Translations under genes and position numbers: made by a program
Part shown: positions 35,186 to 43,071 of the stretch, one piece after another
How the letters are laid out: each line of letters begins with the position of its first letter
How positions within the stretch are numbered: the first letter of the stretch is position 1
Source: Victivallaceae bacterium
Lineage (GTDB): Bacteria > Verrucomicrobiota > Lentisphaeria > Victivallales > Victivallaceae
Assembly (NCBI GenBank): GCA_024405735.1
Contig: JAKSOF010000007.1
Location: 1 to 64,000 of the forward strand
DNA length: 64,000 bases
Direction of reading: 5' to 3'
The notes under the pieces: model-generated
What the model saw: the letters and a program-made list of their open reading frames with translations, nothing else
What the model was told of the DNA's origin: nothing
Databases searched by the model: none

Positions 35186-35980
35186 ATGGGCAAAATTTTC
35201 TTTATCGGTGCCGGAAAAATGGCGACTGCCATCGCCGGCGGAATGGTTTCTTCCGGAGCTTTTGACGCGGCGGAACTTGCCGCTTTTGACGTTTCCGATG
35301 CGGCGGCGAAAAATTTTTCCGCCGCGACCAAAATTGCCTGCGTCGATGATCCGGCGAAAGCGGCGGATTTCGATACCGTGCTGATTGCCGTGAAACCCCA
35401 GACCCTTGCGGGGGCGTTGGAGCCGATCGCGCAACTCTTTGCGGGAAAACTGGTTGTCTCGATCGTTGCGGGCGTGGAACTGGCGAAATTGTCAACACTT
35501 TGTCCCGGCGCGCGGCTGATCCGGGTGATGCCCAATACCCCCGCTTTAGTCGGTGCCGGAGCGGCGTGTTACGCTCCCGGAAAAAGCGCGACACCTGAAG
35601 ATACCAAGCTTGTCGAAAAGATTCTGGGCAGCGTCGGTATCGTGATGCCGGTGAAGGAATCCGATCTCGATGCGGTCACGGCGCTTTCCGGAAGCGGTCC
35701 CGCATATGTTTTTGAATTCATCAAGGCGCTTGCCGACGGCGGCGTCGCCGAAGGCTTGACGCGCGATGTCGCTTACCGGCTTGCCGTTCAGACGGTATTG
35801 GGTTCCGCTTTGATGGCGCTCAAAACGCGTCAGCATCCCGCCGTCTTGCGCGATATGGTGACCAGTCCCGCCGGTACGACGATCCGCGCGCTCGAAGTGT
35901 TTGCCGACGGCGCGTTTGACGGGATCGTCATTCAGGCGGTCAGGGCGGCGGCGGAGCGTTCCCGCGAACTCGGCAAATGA
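35186..35980 (+). CDS. proC: Pyrroline-5-carboxylate reductase
   Basis: A 264-residue enzyme for the last step of proline synthesis. The nucleotide motif is FIGAGKMATAIAGGM, and the C-terminal signature is RDMVTSPAGTTIRALEVF. AGGAG precedes the chosen ATG. The stop overlaps the next start (ATGA). Confidence 0.95.
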   Translation: MGKIFFIGAGKMATAIAGGMVSSGAFDAAELAAFDVSDAAAKNFSAATKIACVDDPAKAADFDTVLIAVKPQTLAGALEPIAQLFAGKLVVSIVAGVELAKLSTLCPGARLIRVMPNTPALVGAGAACYAPGKSATPEDTKLVEKILGSVGIVMPVKESDLDAVTALSGSGPAYVFEFIKALADGGVAEGLTRDVAYRLAVQTVLGSALMALKTRQHPAVLRDMVTSPAGTTIRALEVFADGAFDGIVIQAVRAAAERSRELGK

Positions 35981-36705
35981 GCGGAATTTTGTCGACAAAC
36001 GCCATCCTTTCGGTGGTGATGCCGGTTTTCAACGAGGAAAAATTTGTCGAAAAAGTCGTTGAAAAAGTTTTGGCGCAAGATGTTGTCGGCGAATTGATTA
36101 TCGTCGATGACGCATCGACGGACGGGACGCGGCAAATCTTGCGGCGCTTTGCCGGAGAGCCGCGCGTTAAAATTTTCTGCCAAAAGTGCAACTGCGGCAA
36201 AGGCGCGGCGCTGATCTGCGGTTTCAGTCACGCGACGATGCCCTTTGTCGTCGTCCAGGACGCCGATCTGGAATACGATCCTGTGGAATTCGGCAAATTG
36301 CTTTTGCCGCTTGTTTCCGGCGAGGCGGACGTGGTTTACGGGTCGCGTTTGCTCGGCAATCCGGAACTTGTTTTCGGCAACCGTACCGCCAATGTCGTTC
36401 TGACGAAACTTTTCAATTTTTTTGCCGGATCGCATCTTACGGATATGGAAACCTGTTACAAGATGTTCCGCCGCGCGATCGTTCAGAATCTGATCCTCAC
36501 GTCGCCCCGCTTCGGAATCGAAGTCGAGATCGGTGCTAAACTCGCGAAAATCAAGGACTTGCGACTTGTTGAAGTGCCGATTTCCTACAATCCTCGCAAA
36601 CGCGGCGAGGGCAAAAAAATTTCCTGGCGCGACGGGGTGGCGGCGCTTTGGCATATTGTCCGCTTCACGCTCCTGACCGGCAGGAAAAAGTCGCTGAAAG
36701 CGTAA
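35977..36705 (+). CDS. Family 2 glycosyltransferase (polyprenyl-phosphate sugar type)
   Basis: A 242-residue cytoplasmic GT2 enzyme. VVMPVFNEEKFVEKVV and IIVDDASTDGTRQIL give the nucleotide-sugar site, and VVQDADLEYDP holds the DxD-like metal motif. The pattern DMETCYKMFRR resembles dolichyl-phosphate mannose/glucose synthases. It lacks the C-terminal membrane helices of GtrB. The GtrA-type protein at 48742 could be a functional partner but is far away. Confidence 0.85.
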   Translation: MSGILSTNAILSVVMPVFNEEKFVEKVVEKVLAQDVVGELIIVDDASTDGTRQILRRFAGEPRVKIFCQKCNCGKGAALICGFSHATMPFVVVQDADLEYDPVEFGKLLLPLVSGEADVVYGSRLLGNPELVFGNRTANVVLTKLFNFFAGSHLTDMETCYKMFRRAIVQNLILTSPRFGIEVEIGAKLAKIKDLRLVEVPISYNPRKRGEGKKISWRDGVAALWHIVRFTLLTGRKKSLKA

Positions 36706-36727
36706 ATTTTTTGCGGAGAAGCGGGAA

Positions 36728-37597
36728 ATGGAGTTGCGCGCCACGGAAACGGAATTCTGCTGGACGGTGCGCCGCCGCCGTTACTGGCGGACATGCCGCC
36801 GGAAGTATTTTTTGCATTACTATGCGTCGCAAGGGGGATTTGATCCGTATGCGCCGCGATCGGCGCGCGAACTTTACGCCGTCAAAAAAGGAATTTCCCT
36901 TGATTCGTATGTGCGGCGTCTGGTCAACCTCGCGATCCGGGAGTGCTTTTATGCTCCCGTCGATGAGGAGATGCCGGAAACGCCGCCGGAACTTTTTTCC
37001 GTTGCCGCGCATCGCGCCGGATGGGAATTTCAGCAGATGCTGGAAGGCAAAACGCCGCTCGTCCTTTGGGAATTGCTCCAAAGTGACTTTTCTCCCGCGG
37101 CGATCCATCGGGAGATGATGGAAAAACTCGATGTTTTTTGCAATCAGGTCACTTGCAATGCGTGGAAAACTCTTGCCGCGATCCCGCCGTGCGACCGGAG
37201 AGCGGTCGCATCGCCGCTTGCGCTTGCGATCGCGGAATTGAAATGCTATCTTGTCCCGGTGATCGCGATGCGCCGCGCCGGAGAGATCTGGATGCTTGAA
37301 GGGGCAGGGGAAGAAGATGCCGGAGACGAGATTTCCGTGCTCGGCAAATTTGCCGCCGCGCAACTTTGGGGGACGCCGCCGCAACAAGTGAGAAGTTTCA
37401 TTCTTTCCGGAGATGATGGCGTTTTTACCGAAGTCGGCGCCGATGCCGACGTCAGCGAAGTTTTGCGCGGCATCCGGCGGGATGTCGGGGAAATGTGTCA
37501 GATGATCGGCGATGACGGTTCCGTCCGGGAAGAAGATTTCCCCGCCAATGCAAAAATGTGCGGCAGTTGTGTTTTCCGCGCTTTCTGCCGTCATTGA
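36728..37597 (+). CDS. Cas4/RecB-like PD-(D/E)XK family protein, probably inactive
   Basis: A 289-residue protein. The start (YWRTCRRKYFLHYYAS) matches the first cysteine motif of Cas4/AddB-like nucleases, and the end (MCGSCVFRAFC) gives the three further cysteines expected for an Fe-S cluster. Between them the usual D...(D/E)xK core is not visible: the segment AGEIWMLEGAGEED stands where a DWKTG-like motif would be expected. It may be a structural, non-nucleolytic member. GGAG-type bases precede the ATG. No cas genes or CRISPR array lie in the window. Confidence 0.6.
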   Translation: MELRATETEFCWTVRRRRYWRTCRRKYFLHYYASQGGFDPYAPRSARELYAVKKGISLDSYVRRLVNLAIRECFYAPVDEEMPETPPELFSVAAHRAGWEFQQMLEGKTPLVLWELLQSDFSPAAIHREMMEKLDVFCNQVTCNAWKTLAAIPPCDRRAVASPLALAIAELKCYLVPVIAMRRAGEIWMLEGAGEEDAGDEISVLGKFAAAQLWGTPPQQVRSFILSGDDGVFTEVGADADVSEVLRGIRRDVGEMCQMIGDDGSVREEDFPANAKMCGSCVFRAFCRH

Positions 37598-37600
37598 CGA

Positions 37601-37629
37601 TTGATTTTCCGCAGAATCTATGGTATTTT
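37601..37629 (+). promoter_or_regulatory. Promoter of hemW, predicted leaderless
   Basis: TTGATT, 17 nt, TATTTT, with the ATG at 37637 only 7 nt downstream of the -10 box. No ribosome site precedes the ATG. Confidence 0.45.
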
Positions 37630-37636
37630 ATATACC

Positions 37637-38725
37637 ATGAATTACTATTTTCACATCCCTTTCTGCCGCCAAAAGTGCGCTTACTGCGCGTTTTACAGTA
37701 TGCCGCATCCGGAAACGCCGCATTTTGACGCTTATCTCGATCATTTGGCAAAAGAACTGGAGATTTCGGAAAATCCTCCCGCCGAAACCGTTTATCTTGG
37801 CGGCGGCACTCCGACGTTGCTTGATGTGCCGCATCTGGAAAAACTTTTTTCGCTGATTTTGCGGCATATCCCGCTGAAAAAAGATTGCGAGATCTCCATT
37901 GAGGCGAATCCCGAAACCTTGGATGCTCAAAAGGTCGCGCTCATCCGGGATTTTGCGACGCGCATCAGCGTCGGTGTCCAAAGTTTCTCCGCCGCCAAGC
38001 GGAAAACGCTCGGCAGGATCTGCTCCGGCGCCGCATTGGAAAATGCGCTTTCACTTGTCTCGGCGGCGAAGTTTCCCCACTTCAACTGCGATCTCATCTA
38101 CGGTGTGCCGGGGGAAACTCCGGAAATGTGGGCAAAGGAATTCGATTTCCTTGCGGAACTTCCCATCGATCACCTTTCCTGTTACGCATTGACACCGGAG
38201 GAGGGGAGCCTCCTCGGCGGCGATTACGCCGTCGACGACGGCTTGGCGGATATTCTGTGGGAAAAAACCGCGCTCCTCGCCCGGGAAAAACTCGGGATGG
38301 CACGTTACGAGATTTCCAATTATGCGAAAAAAAACGGCGAATGCCGTCACAACGTCAACGTCTGGCGCGGTCAACTTTTGCGCGGTTACGGTCCCTCTGC
38401 AAGCGGATTTGACGGCGTTGACCGGATGACGTATCCGACCGATTTCGCCGCGTGGCTTGCCGGAGTTCCGGCGGAAATCGACCGTATTTCACCACGCAGG
38501 CGGCTCAACGAAATTTTTGCCGTCAATTTGCGGACGGCAAAGGGGTGGACGCGCGGAATGTGGGAAAGCGTCCCGCACGCCGATGCGTGGAATTTGCGTC
38601 AAAATCGCGCGCGCGATTTGCAAAATCGCCTCTCCGGCGTTATACTTATTACGGAGCAAAGGATCGCGCTCACTGAAAAGGGCCTGCGTTTCTGGAACAC
38701 TGTGGCAGAGGAAATACTTGAATGA
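37637..38725 (+). CDS. hemW: HemW-like radical SAM protein (heme chaperone)
   Basis: A 362-residue radical SAM protein, often misnamed coproporphyrinogen oxidase. The N-terminal FHIPFCRQKCAYCAF holds the CX3CX2C motif and the extra HemW cysteine/phenylalanine pattern. VYLGGGTPTLL, ISVGVQSFS and LSCYALTPEEG follow the family. It inserts heme into respiratory proteins. ATG 37637 lacks a ribosome site and an upstream in-frame ATT at 37601 is unlikely. It overlaps truA by 4 bp. Confidence 0.88.
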   Translation: MNYYFHIPFCRQKCAYCAFYSMPHPETPHFDAYLDHLAKELEISENPPAETVYLGGGTPTLLDVPHLEKLFSLILRHIPLKKDCEISIEANPETLDAQKVALIRDFATRISVGVQSFSAAKRKTLGRICSGAALENALSLVSAAKFPHFNCDLIYGVPGETPEMWAKEFDFLAELPIDHLSCYALTPEEGSLLGGDYAVDDGLADILWEKTALLAREKLGMARYEISNYAKKNGECRHNVNVWRGQLLRGYGPSASGFDGVDRMTYPTDFAAWLAGVPAEIDRISPRRRLNEIFAVNLRTAKGWTRGMWESVPHADAWNLRQNRARDLQNRLSGVILITEQRIALTEKGLRFWNTVAEEILE

Positions 38726-39606
38726 CTTTGGAAGATACCCCGTTTACCCCCTTTAAGCGTTACCGCGTCGTCATTTCCTACGACGGCACCGCTTACAGCG
38801 GGTGGCAGATACAGAAACACTCGCTGGCGATCCAGGAAGTGATCCAGAAAAAACTCACCAACTTGTACGACCGTCAGGAGATCCATCTTGTCGGTTGCAG
38901 CCGTACCGACCGCGGCGTCCACGCGCAGGGTTTCGTCGCAAGTTTTCTCGTGCCGGAGCGTCCCGACATCCCGCCGGAAAAACTGATGAAAGCGGTCAAT
39001 CATCAGATGCCGCCCGACATCAAACTGCGTTCGATCGAGGAAGCGCCGCTTGAATTCAACGCCCGCTTCGACGCGCACGGCAAGGCGTACACCTATTTGA
39101 TCAACAACGGCGCGGAATCGCCTTTCATCGACCGTTATGCGTGGCATCCTATTCACACGATGGATCCGGAGTTGATCCGCGCCGCCGCGCAGGTGCTGGT
39201 GGGAACGCACGATTATTCCAGTTTCGTCGTGGAGCGGCGCGAGATCGACGATGCCGTCCGTACCATTTACCGCATCGAAGTCGATACTTTCGGCGACCTG
39301 ATCGCGGTGACGTTTGTCGGCAACGGATTTTTGTACAAGATGATCCGCTGTCTGATGGGGACGCTCGAATGGGCGGGCGCGGGGAAACTTGCCCCCGCCG
39401 ACGTCAAGCGCATTCTGGAGGCGAAAAACCGTCTTGCCGCGCCGGAAACGGCGCCGCCCAACGGATTGTTTTTGATGCGCGTCTTTTACGACGATGCGGC
39501 GTTGCGGGATTTCCATTTGACAACGCTGCCGTTTCTCGAATTCGGCGCGCCGGAGCGTGAAAGCATTTTCGGGAAAGAAGTCCCGTCAGATGAAAAAGGA
39601 GAATAA
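38722..39606 (+). CDS. truA: tRNA pseudouridine synthase A
   Basis: A 294-residue enzyme modifying positions 38-40 of tRNA anticodon stems. The catalytic aspartate is in [25 protein letters not shown] at the start and [13 protein letters not shown] near the end are typical. The C-terminal 40 residues extend beyond the usual length. It overlaps hemW (ATGA) and ends 2 bp before the rubrerythrin start. Confidence 0.95.
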   Translation: MTLEDTPFTPFKRYRVVISYDGTAYSGWQIQKHSLAIQEVIQKKLTNLYDRQEIHLVGCSRTDRGVHAQGFVASFLVPERPDIPPEKLMKAVNHQMPPDIKLRSIEEAPLEFNARFDAHGKAYTYLINNGAESPFIDRYAWHPIHTMDPELIRAAAQVLVGTHDYSSFVVERREIDDAVRTIYRIEVDTFGDLIAVTFVGNGFLYKMIRCLMGTLEWAGAGKLAPADVKRILEAKNRLAAPETAPPNGLFLMRVFYDDAALRDFHLTTLPFLEFGAPERESIFGKEVPSDEKGE

Positions 39607-39608
39607 AA

Positions 39609-40145
39609 ATGAAAATCGATCCCAATTCCAAAACCGCCAAAAATCTCGCCGCCGCCTTTGCCGGAGAATCGCAGGCGCGAAACAAGTACACCTACTTCGC
39701 CAGCAAGGCGAAAAAAGAGGGCTACGAGCAGATTTCGGCGATCTTTTTGCAGACCGCCGAAAATGAAAAAGAACACGCCAAGCTCTGGTTCAAGGAACTG
39801 GACGGGATCCAGGATACGCTCTCCAATTTACTTGCCGCCGCGGCGGGCGAGCACGAGGAGTGGACTCAGATGTACAAGGATTTCGCCGACGACGCCGATG
39901 CCGAAGGGTATCCCGAACTTGCCGCGCAGATGCGGCTGATCGCCGCGATCGAAAAGCGTCACGAGGAGCGTTACCGCAAACTCGCCGCCAACATCGAAAA
40001 AAACGAAGTCTGGGTCAAAGTCGGCGAACGCCGCTGGGAGTGCCGCAACTGCGGGCATATTTACATCGGCGAAAAAGCGCCCGATGAATGCCCCGCCTGC
40101 AAGCATCCGCGGGCGTACTTCCAGTTGGAAGAAGCGAATTATTGA
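39609..40145 (+). CDS. Rubrerythrin
   Basis: A 178-residue non-heme di-iron peroxidase for oxygen defence in anaerobes. The ferritin-like domain carries the E-x6-Y/E-x2-H iron ligands ([27 protein letters not shown]). The C-terminal rubredoxin domain has two CxxC knuckles (CRNCGH, CPACKH). AAGGAG precedes the ATG. Confidence 0.95.
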   Translation: MKIDPNSKTAKNLAAAFAGESQARNKYTYFASKAKKEGYEQISAIFLQTAENEKEHAKLWFKELDGIQDTLSNLLAAAAGEHEEWTQMYKDFADDADAEGYPELAAQMRLIAAIEKRHEERYRKLAANIEKNEVWVKVGERRWECRNCGHIYIGEKAPDECPACKHPRAYFQLEEANY

Positions 40146-40172
40146 AAAATCCATTTTTTCAGAAAATCTGCG

Positions 40173-41339
40173 ATGAAAAAAATCTGGATCATGGCCGGTG
40201 AATCCTCCGGCGATTTGTACGGCGCCCGGCTCGCGGTCGCGCTGAAAAAGCTCGGTGCCGAGCGCAACGAGGAAATCGAGATCTCCGGGATGGGCGGCGC
40301 CAAAATGATCGAAGCCGGAGTGCCCGTCAAAGTCGATTCGACCGAACTCGGCGTAATGGGCATTTTTGAAGTGGCGAAAATGCTCTTTACATTTCTCCGG
40401 ATCTTCCGCCGTCTCGTCAGACTCGCCGCCGAGGAGCGTCCCGACGCGGTGGTGCTGATCGACTATCCCGGTTTCAACTTGCGCTTCGCCAAGGCGATGT
40501 ACAAGCTCGGCATCAAGGTGATCTGGTATATTTCGCCGCAGGTGTGGGTGTGGGGCAAGAAACGCATCCCCGTGCTGACGAAAATCTGCTCGGAGATCAT
40601 GGTGATCTTTCCCTTCGAGGTCGATTTTTACCGCGAAGCGGCGAATTATCCGGCGAAATTCGTCGGTCATCCCTTGCTCAACATCGTCGACGAGCGCGCC
40701 GCCGAGACACCCGGTCTGGTGCGCGATCCCGACGACTTTCTGCTGTTGCCGGGGAGCCGCAAGTCGGAAATCACGCGCTTGCTTTTGCCTATGCTCCGCT
40801 CCTCGGTTGAGATCGCAAAAAAGCATCCTCAACTGCGTTTCCATTTGTCGACGCCGCGCGAATACGTCGCCGATTTCTGCCGCAGGACGATCGCGAAGTT
40901 TCGCCGGAAGCACCCCGCTTTGCCAGAAATCGATGTCAGCGTCGGCGATACCGGGTACTGGTTGCGCAAGGCGGGGACGGGGATCGCCGCCAGCGGTTCG
41001 GTGACGGTCGAAGCGGCGATTTCCGGGATCCCGCTCGTCGTCGGGTACAAACTCAATTATTTCACCTTGCTGCTCGCGGCGGTGCTGGTCAAACTCTACC
41101 GCGGATTTTTCGTGATGCCCAACATCATCGCCAACAAGGAAATTTACAAGGAGTTGCTCCAGTACCGCTTCGCACCGTACCGGATCGTGCCGGAAGTGGA
41201 AAAGATCCTGCCGGGCGGAAGCCGCCGCGCCGAGGTCGAAAGCGACTTGTCGCAGATCCGCACCTTGCTCGCCGGCAAGAGCACCGATGCCGCGATGCAG
41301 GCGGCGACGGTCTGTCTTGACGCCATTCAAAAACAATGA
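40173..41339 (+). CDS. lpxB: Lipid-A-disaccharide synthase
   Basis: A 388-residue GT19 enzyme joining two acylated glucosamines in lipid A synthesis. AGESSGDLYGARL at the N-terminus, YISPQVWVWGKKRI and LLPGSRKSEI are family signatures. It follows rubrerythrin by 27 bp and precedes the LOG gene by 8 bp. Confidence 0.96.
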   Translation: MKKIWIMAGESSGDLYGARLAVALKKLGAERNEEIEISGMGGAKMIEAGVPVKVDSTELGVMGIFEVAKMLFTFLRIFRRLVRLAAEERPDAVVLIDYPGFNLRFAKAMYKLGIKVIWYISPQVWVWGKKRIPVLTKICSEIMVIFPFEVDFYREAANYPAKFVGHPLLNIVDERAAETPGLVRDPDDFLLLPGSRKSEITRLLLPMLRSSVEIAKKHPQLRFHLSTPREYVADFCRRTIAKFRRKHPALPEIDVSVGDTGYWLRKAGTGIAASGSVTVEAAISGIPLVVGYKLNYFTLLLAAVLVKLYRGFFVMPNIIANKEIYKELLQYRFAPYRIVPEVEKILPGGSRRAEVESDLSQIRTLLAGKSTDAAMQAATVCLDAIQKQ

Positions 41340-41347
41340 GGTGATTT

Positions 41348-42061
41348 ATGGATAAGGAAATTCCGAAAGCCGTTCCCTTTGATCACAACGCCTTTTTCGA
41401 CAGTACGGGGGCGGTTTCCCCCGACAGCTGGCGCGTGATGCGGATCATGGCGGAAGCCGTCGAAGCGTTTGACACGATGAATGATCTCGACCGGATGATG
41501 GTTTCCGTTTTCGGCTCGGCGCGCACTCCGGAATCGTCGCCGGAGTACCAGTCCGCGTTTCAGTGCGGCGCTTTGCTCGCCAAGCAGGGCTACGGCATCA
41601 TCACCGGCGGCGGCCCCGGCATTATGGAAGCGGCGTGCCGCGGCGCATACGAGGCGGGCGGCGTGACCGTCGGTCTCAATATCCGCTTGCCGCACGAGCA
41701 GAATCCCAATCCTTATCAGAAACATTCGCTTTACTTCCGCTATTTCTTTTTGCGCAAGATGACCTTTCTCAAGTACGCGGCGGCGGTCATCGTCTATCCG
41801 GGCGGATACGGCACCATCGACGAATTCAGCGAAGTTCTGACGATGGCGCAGACCGAAAAGATCAATCTGATCCCGATCATTTTCGTCGGCAAAAAATTCT
41901 GGAAAGGCTTTGCCGACTGGGTACGCAATTCCCTGCTCGGCGGGGGGATGATCGACCAGAACGACCTCAACCTTTTCAAAGTCGTCGACAGCGCGGAAGA
42001 GGCGGTCGAATTTCTTGTGTCGTGTCACCGGTACGGACGTTACGGCACCGAATTGCGATGA
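41348..42061 (+). CDS. LOG-family protein (TIGR00730-like nucleotide hydrolase)
   Basis: A 237-residue Rossmann protein. GGGPGIMEAACRGAYEAGG and PGGYGTIDEFSEV are the LOG signatures. Members cleave nucleoside 5'-monophosphates and release the base; the name lysine decarboxylase is historical. GAGG precedes the ATG. Its stop overlaps the xerD start (ATGA). Confidence 0.88.
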   Translation: MDKEIPKAVPFDHNAFFDSTGAVSPDSWRVMRIMAEAVEAFDTMNDLDRMMVSVFGSARTPESSPEYQSAFQCGALLAKQGYGIITGGGPGIMEAACRGAYEAGGVTVGLNIRLPHEQNPNPYQKHSLYFRYFFLRKMTFLKYAAAVIVYPGGYGTIDEFSEVLTMAQTEKINLIPIIFVGKKFWKGFADWVRNSLLGGGMIDQNDLNLFKVVDSAEEAVEFLVSCHRYGRYGTELR

Positions 42062-42960
42062 GTTTTTCCGCCGACATCCGCTTTTTTACCGAATATCTGA
42101 CGCTGGAGCGCAATTTAAGCGCCAACACGACGTCGGCGTACGGTTGTGATCTGGAGGATGCGGCGAATTTCCTTGCGGCGCACGGATTGACGGAGTTCCG
42201 TCAGGCGAGTTACGATATTCTGCTTGATTACCTCGACGATCTGCGCGAAAGAGGAAAGGAGAGCACCACGCTTGCACGTCATCTGATCTCGCTCAAAATG
42301 CTTTTCCGCTTCCTCGCTTCCGAGGGCAGGGCACATGCCGATTGCGCGGAATTGATCGACTCGCCGAAATTGTGGAAAATACTGCCCGATTTCCTCTCGG
42401 AAACGGAAATTGACGCATTGCTCGGAGTTTACTCCAAAAACAACGGCGATCCTCTGGAGTTGCGCAACCGCACGATATTGGAATTGCTTTACAGTTCCGG
42501 CTTGCGTGTTTCCGAAGCCGCCAATTTGCCGGTCAATGCGGTCGATTTCGAGAGCGAATTGCTCCGCGTCACCGGCAAGGGGAGCAAGACGCGCATCGTG
42601 CCCGTCGGTGCTCCGGCATTGCGCCTTGTCCGCCGTTATCTCGCGTCGGCGCGTCCCGTATTGCAGGGCGATCACGCGCCGTCGCCGAAACTTTTTCTTT
42701 CCCGCAACGGCCGGCCGCTTGACCGCGAACGCATCTGGCAGGTCGTCAAACAGGCGGCGCTCCTTGCCGGGATCGGCAAAAACATCCATCCCCATACGTT
42801 GCGCCACAGTTTCGCCAGCCATCTTTTAAGTCACGGCGCCGATTTGCGTGTCATTCAGGAAATGCTCGGTCACGCCGACATCGCGACGACGGAGATCTAC
42901 ACCCACGTCGACAAAAGCAAACTGCTCGGCGTGCATCGCAAGTTTCATCCGAGAGGATGA
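42058..42960 (+). CDS. xerD: Tyrosine recombinase XerD/XerC
   Basis: A 300-residue site-specific recombinase resolving chromosome dimers at dif. The SAM-like N-domain ends near 105. Catalytic residues are R150 (SGLRVSEA), the lysine of GKGSKTR, HTLRHSFASHLL, LGHADIATT and the tyrosine of TEIYTHV. Length and motifs fit a housekeeping Xer protein and not an integrase. No dif site was recognised. Confidence 0.92.
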   Translation: MSFSADIRFFTEYLTLERNLSANTTSAYGCDLEDAANFLAAHGLTEFRQASYDILLDYLDDLRERGKESTTLARHLISLKMLFRFLASEGRAHADCAELIDSPKLWKILPDFLSETEIDALLGVYSKNNGDPLELRNRTILELLYSSGLRVSEAANLPVNAVDFESELLRVTGKGSKTRIVPVGAPALRLVRRYLASARPVLQGDHAPSPKLFLSRNGRPLDRERIWQVVKQAALLAGIGKNIHPHTLRHSFASHLLSHGADLRVIQEMLGHADIATTEIYTHVDKSKLLGVHRKFHPRG

Positions 42961-42988
42961 AGCGGACTGGGAAAATCGGCGCCGGAGC

Positions 42989-43017
42989 TTGAAAAAATGA
43001 AAAAGGCACGGCATATT
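42989..43017 (+). promoter_or_regulatory. Promoter of the large secreted enzyme gene
   Basis: TTGAAA, 17 nt, CATATT (or TATTAT two bases later). The gene's ribosome site AGAGGAG follows. Confidence 0.4.
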
Positions 43018-43071
43018 ATAGAATAATATGACAGGGACGGATTTTATCCGAATCAAAAGAGGAGTTGAAAT

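Noticed and set aside
36728-37597. Active Cas4 nuclease of a CRISPR system
   Set aside because: No catalytic motif could be seen and neither cas genes nor an array occur in the window.
42058-42960. Phage or integron integrase
   Set aside because: Length, sequence and operon context fit housekeeping XerD; there is no attachment site or cargo.
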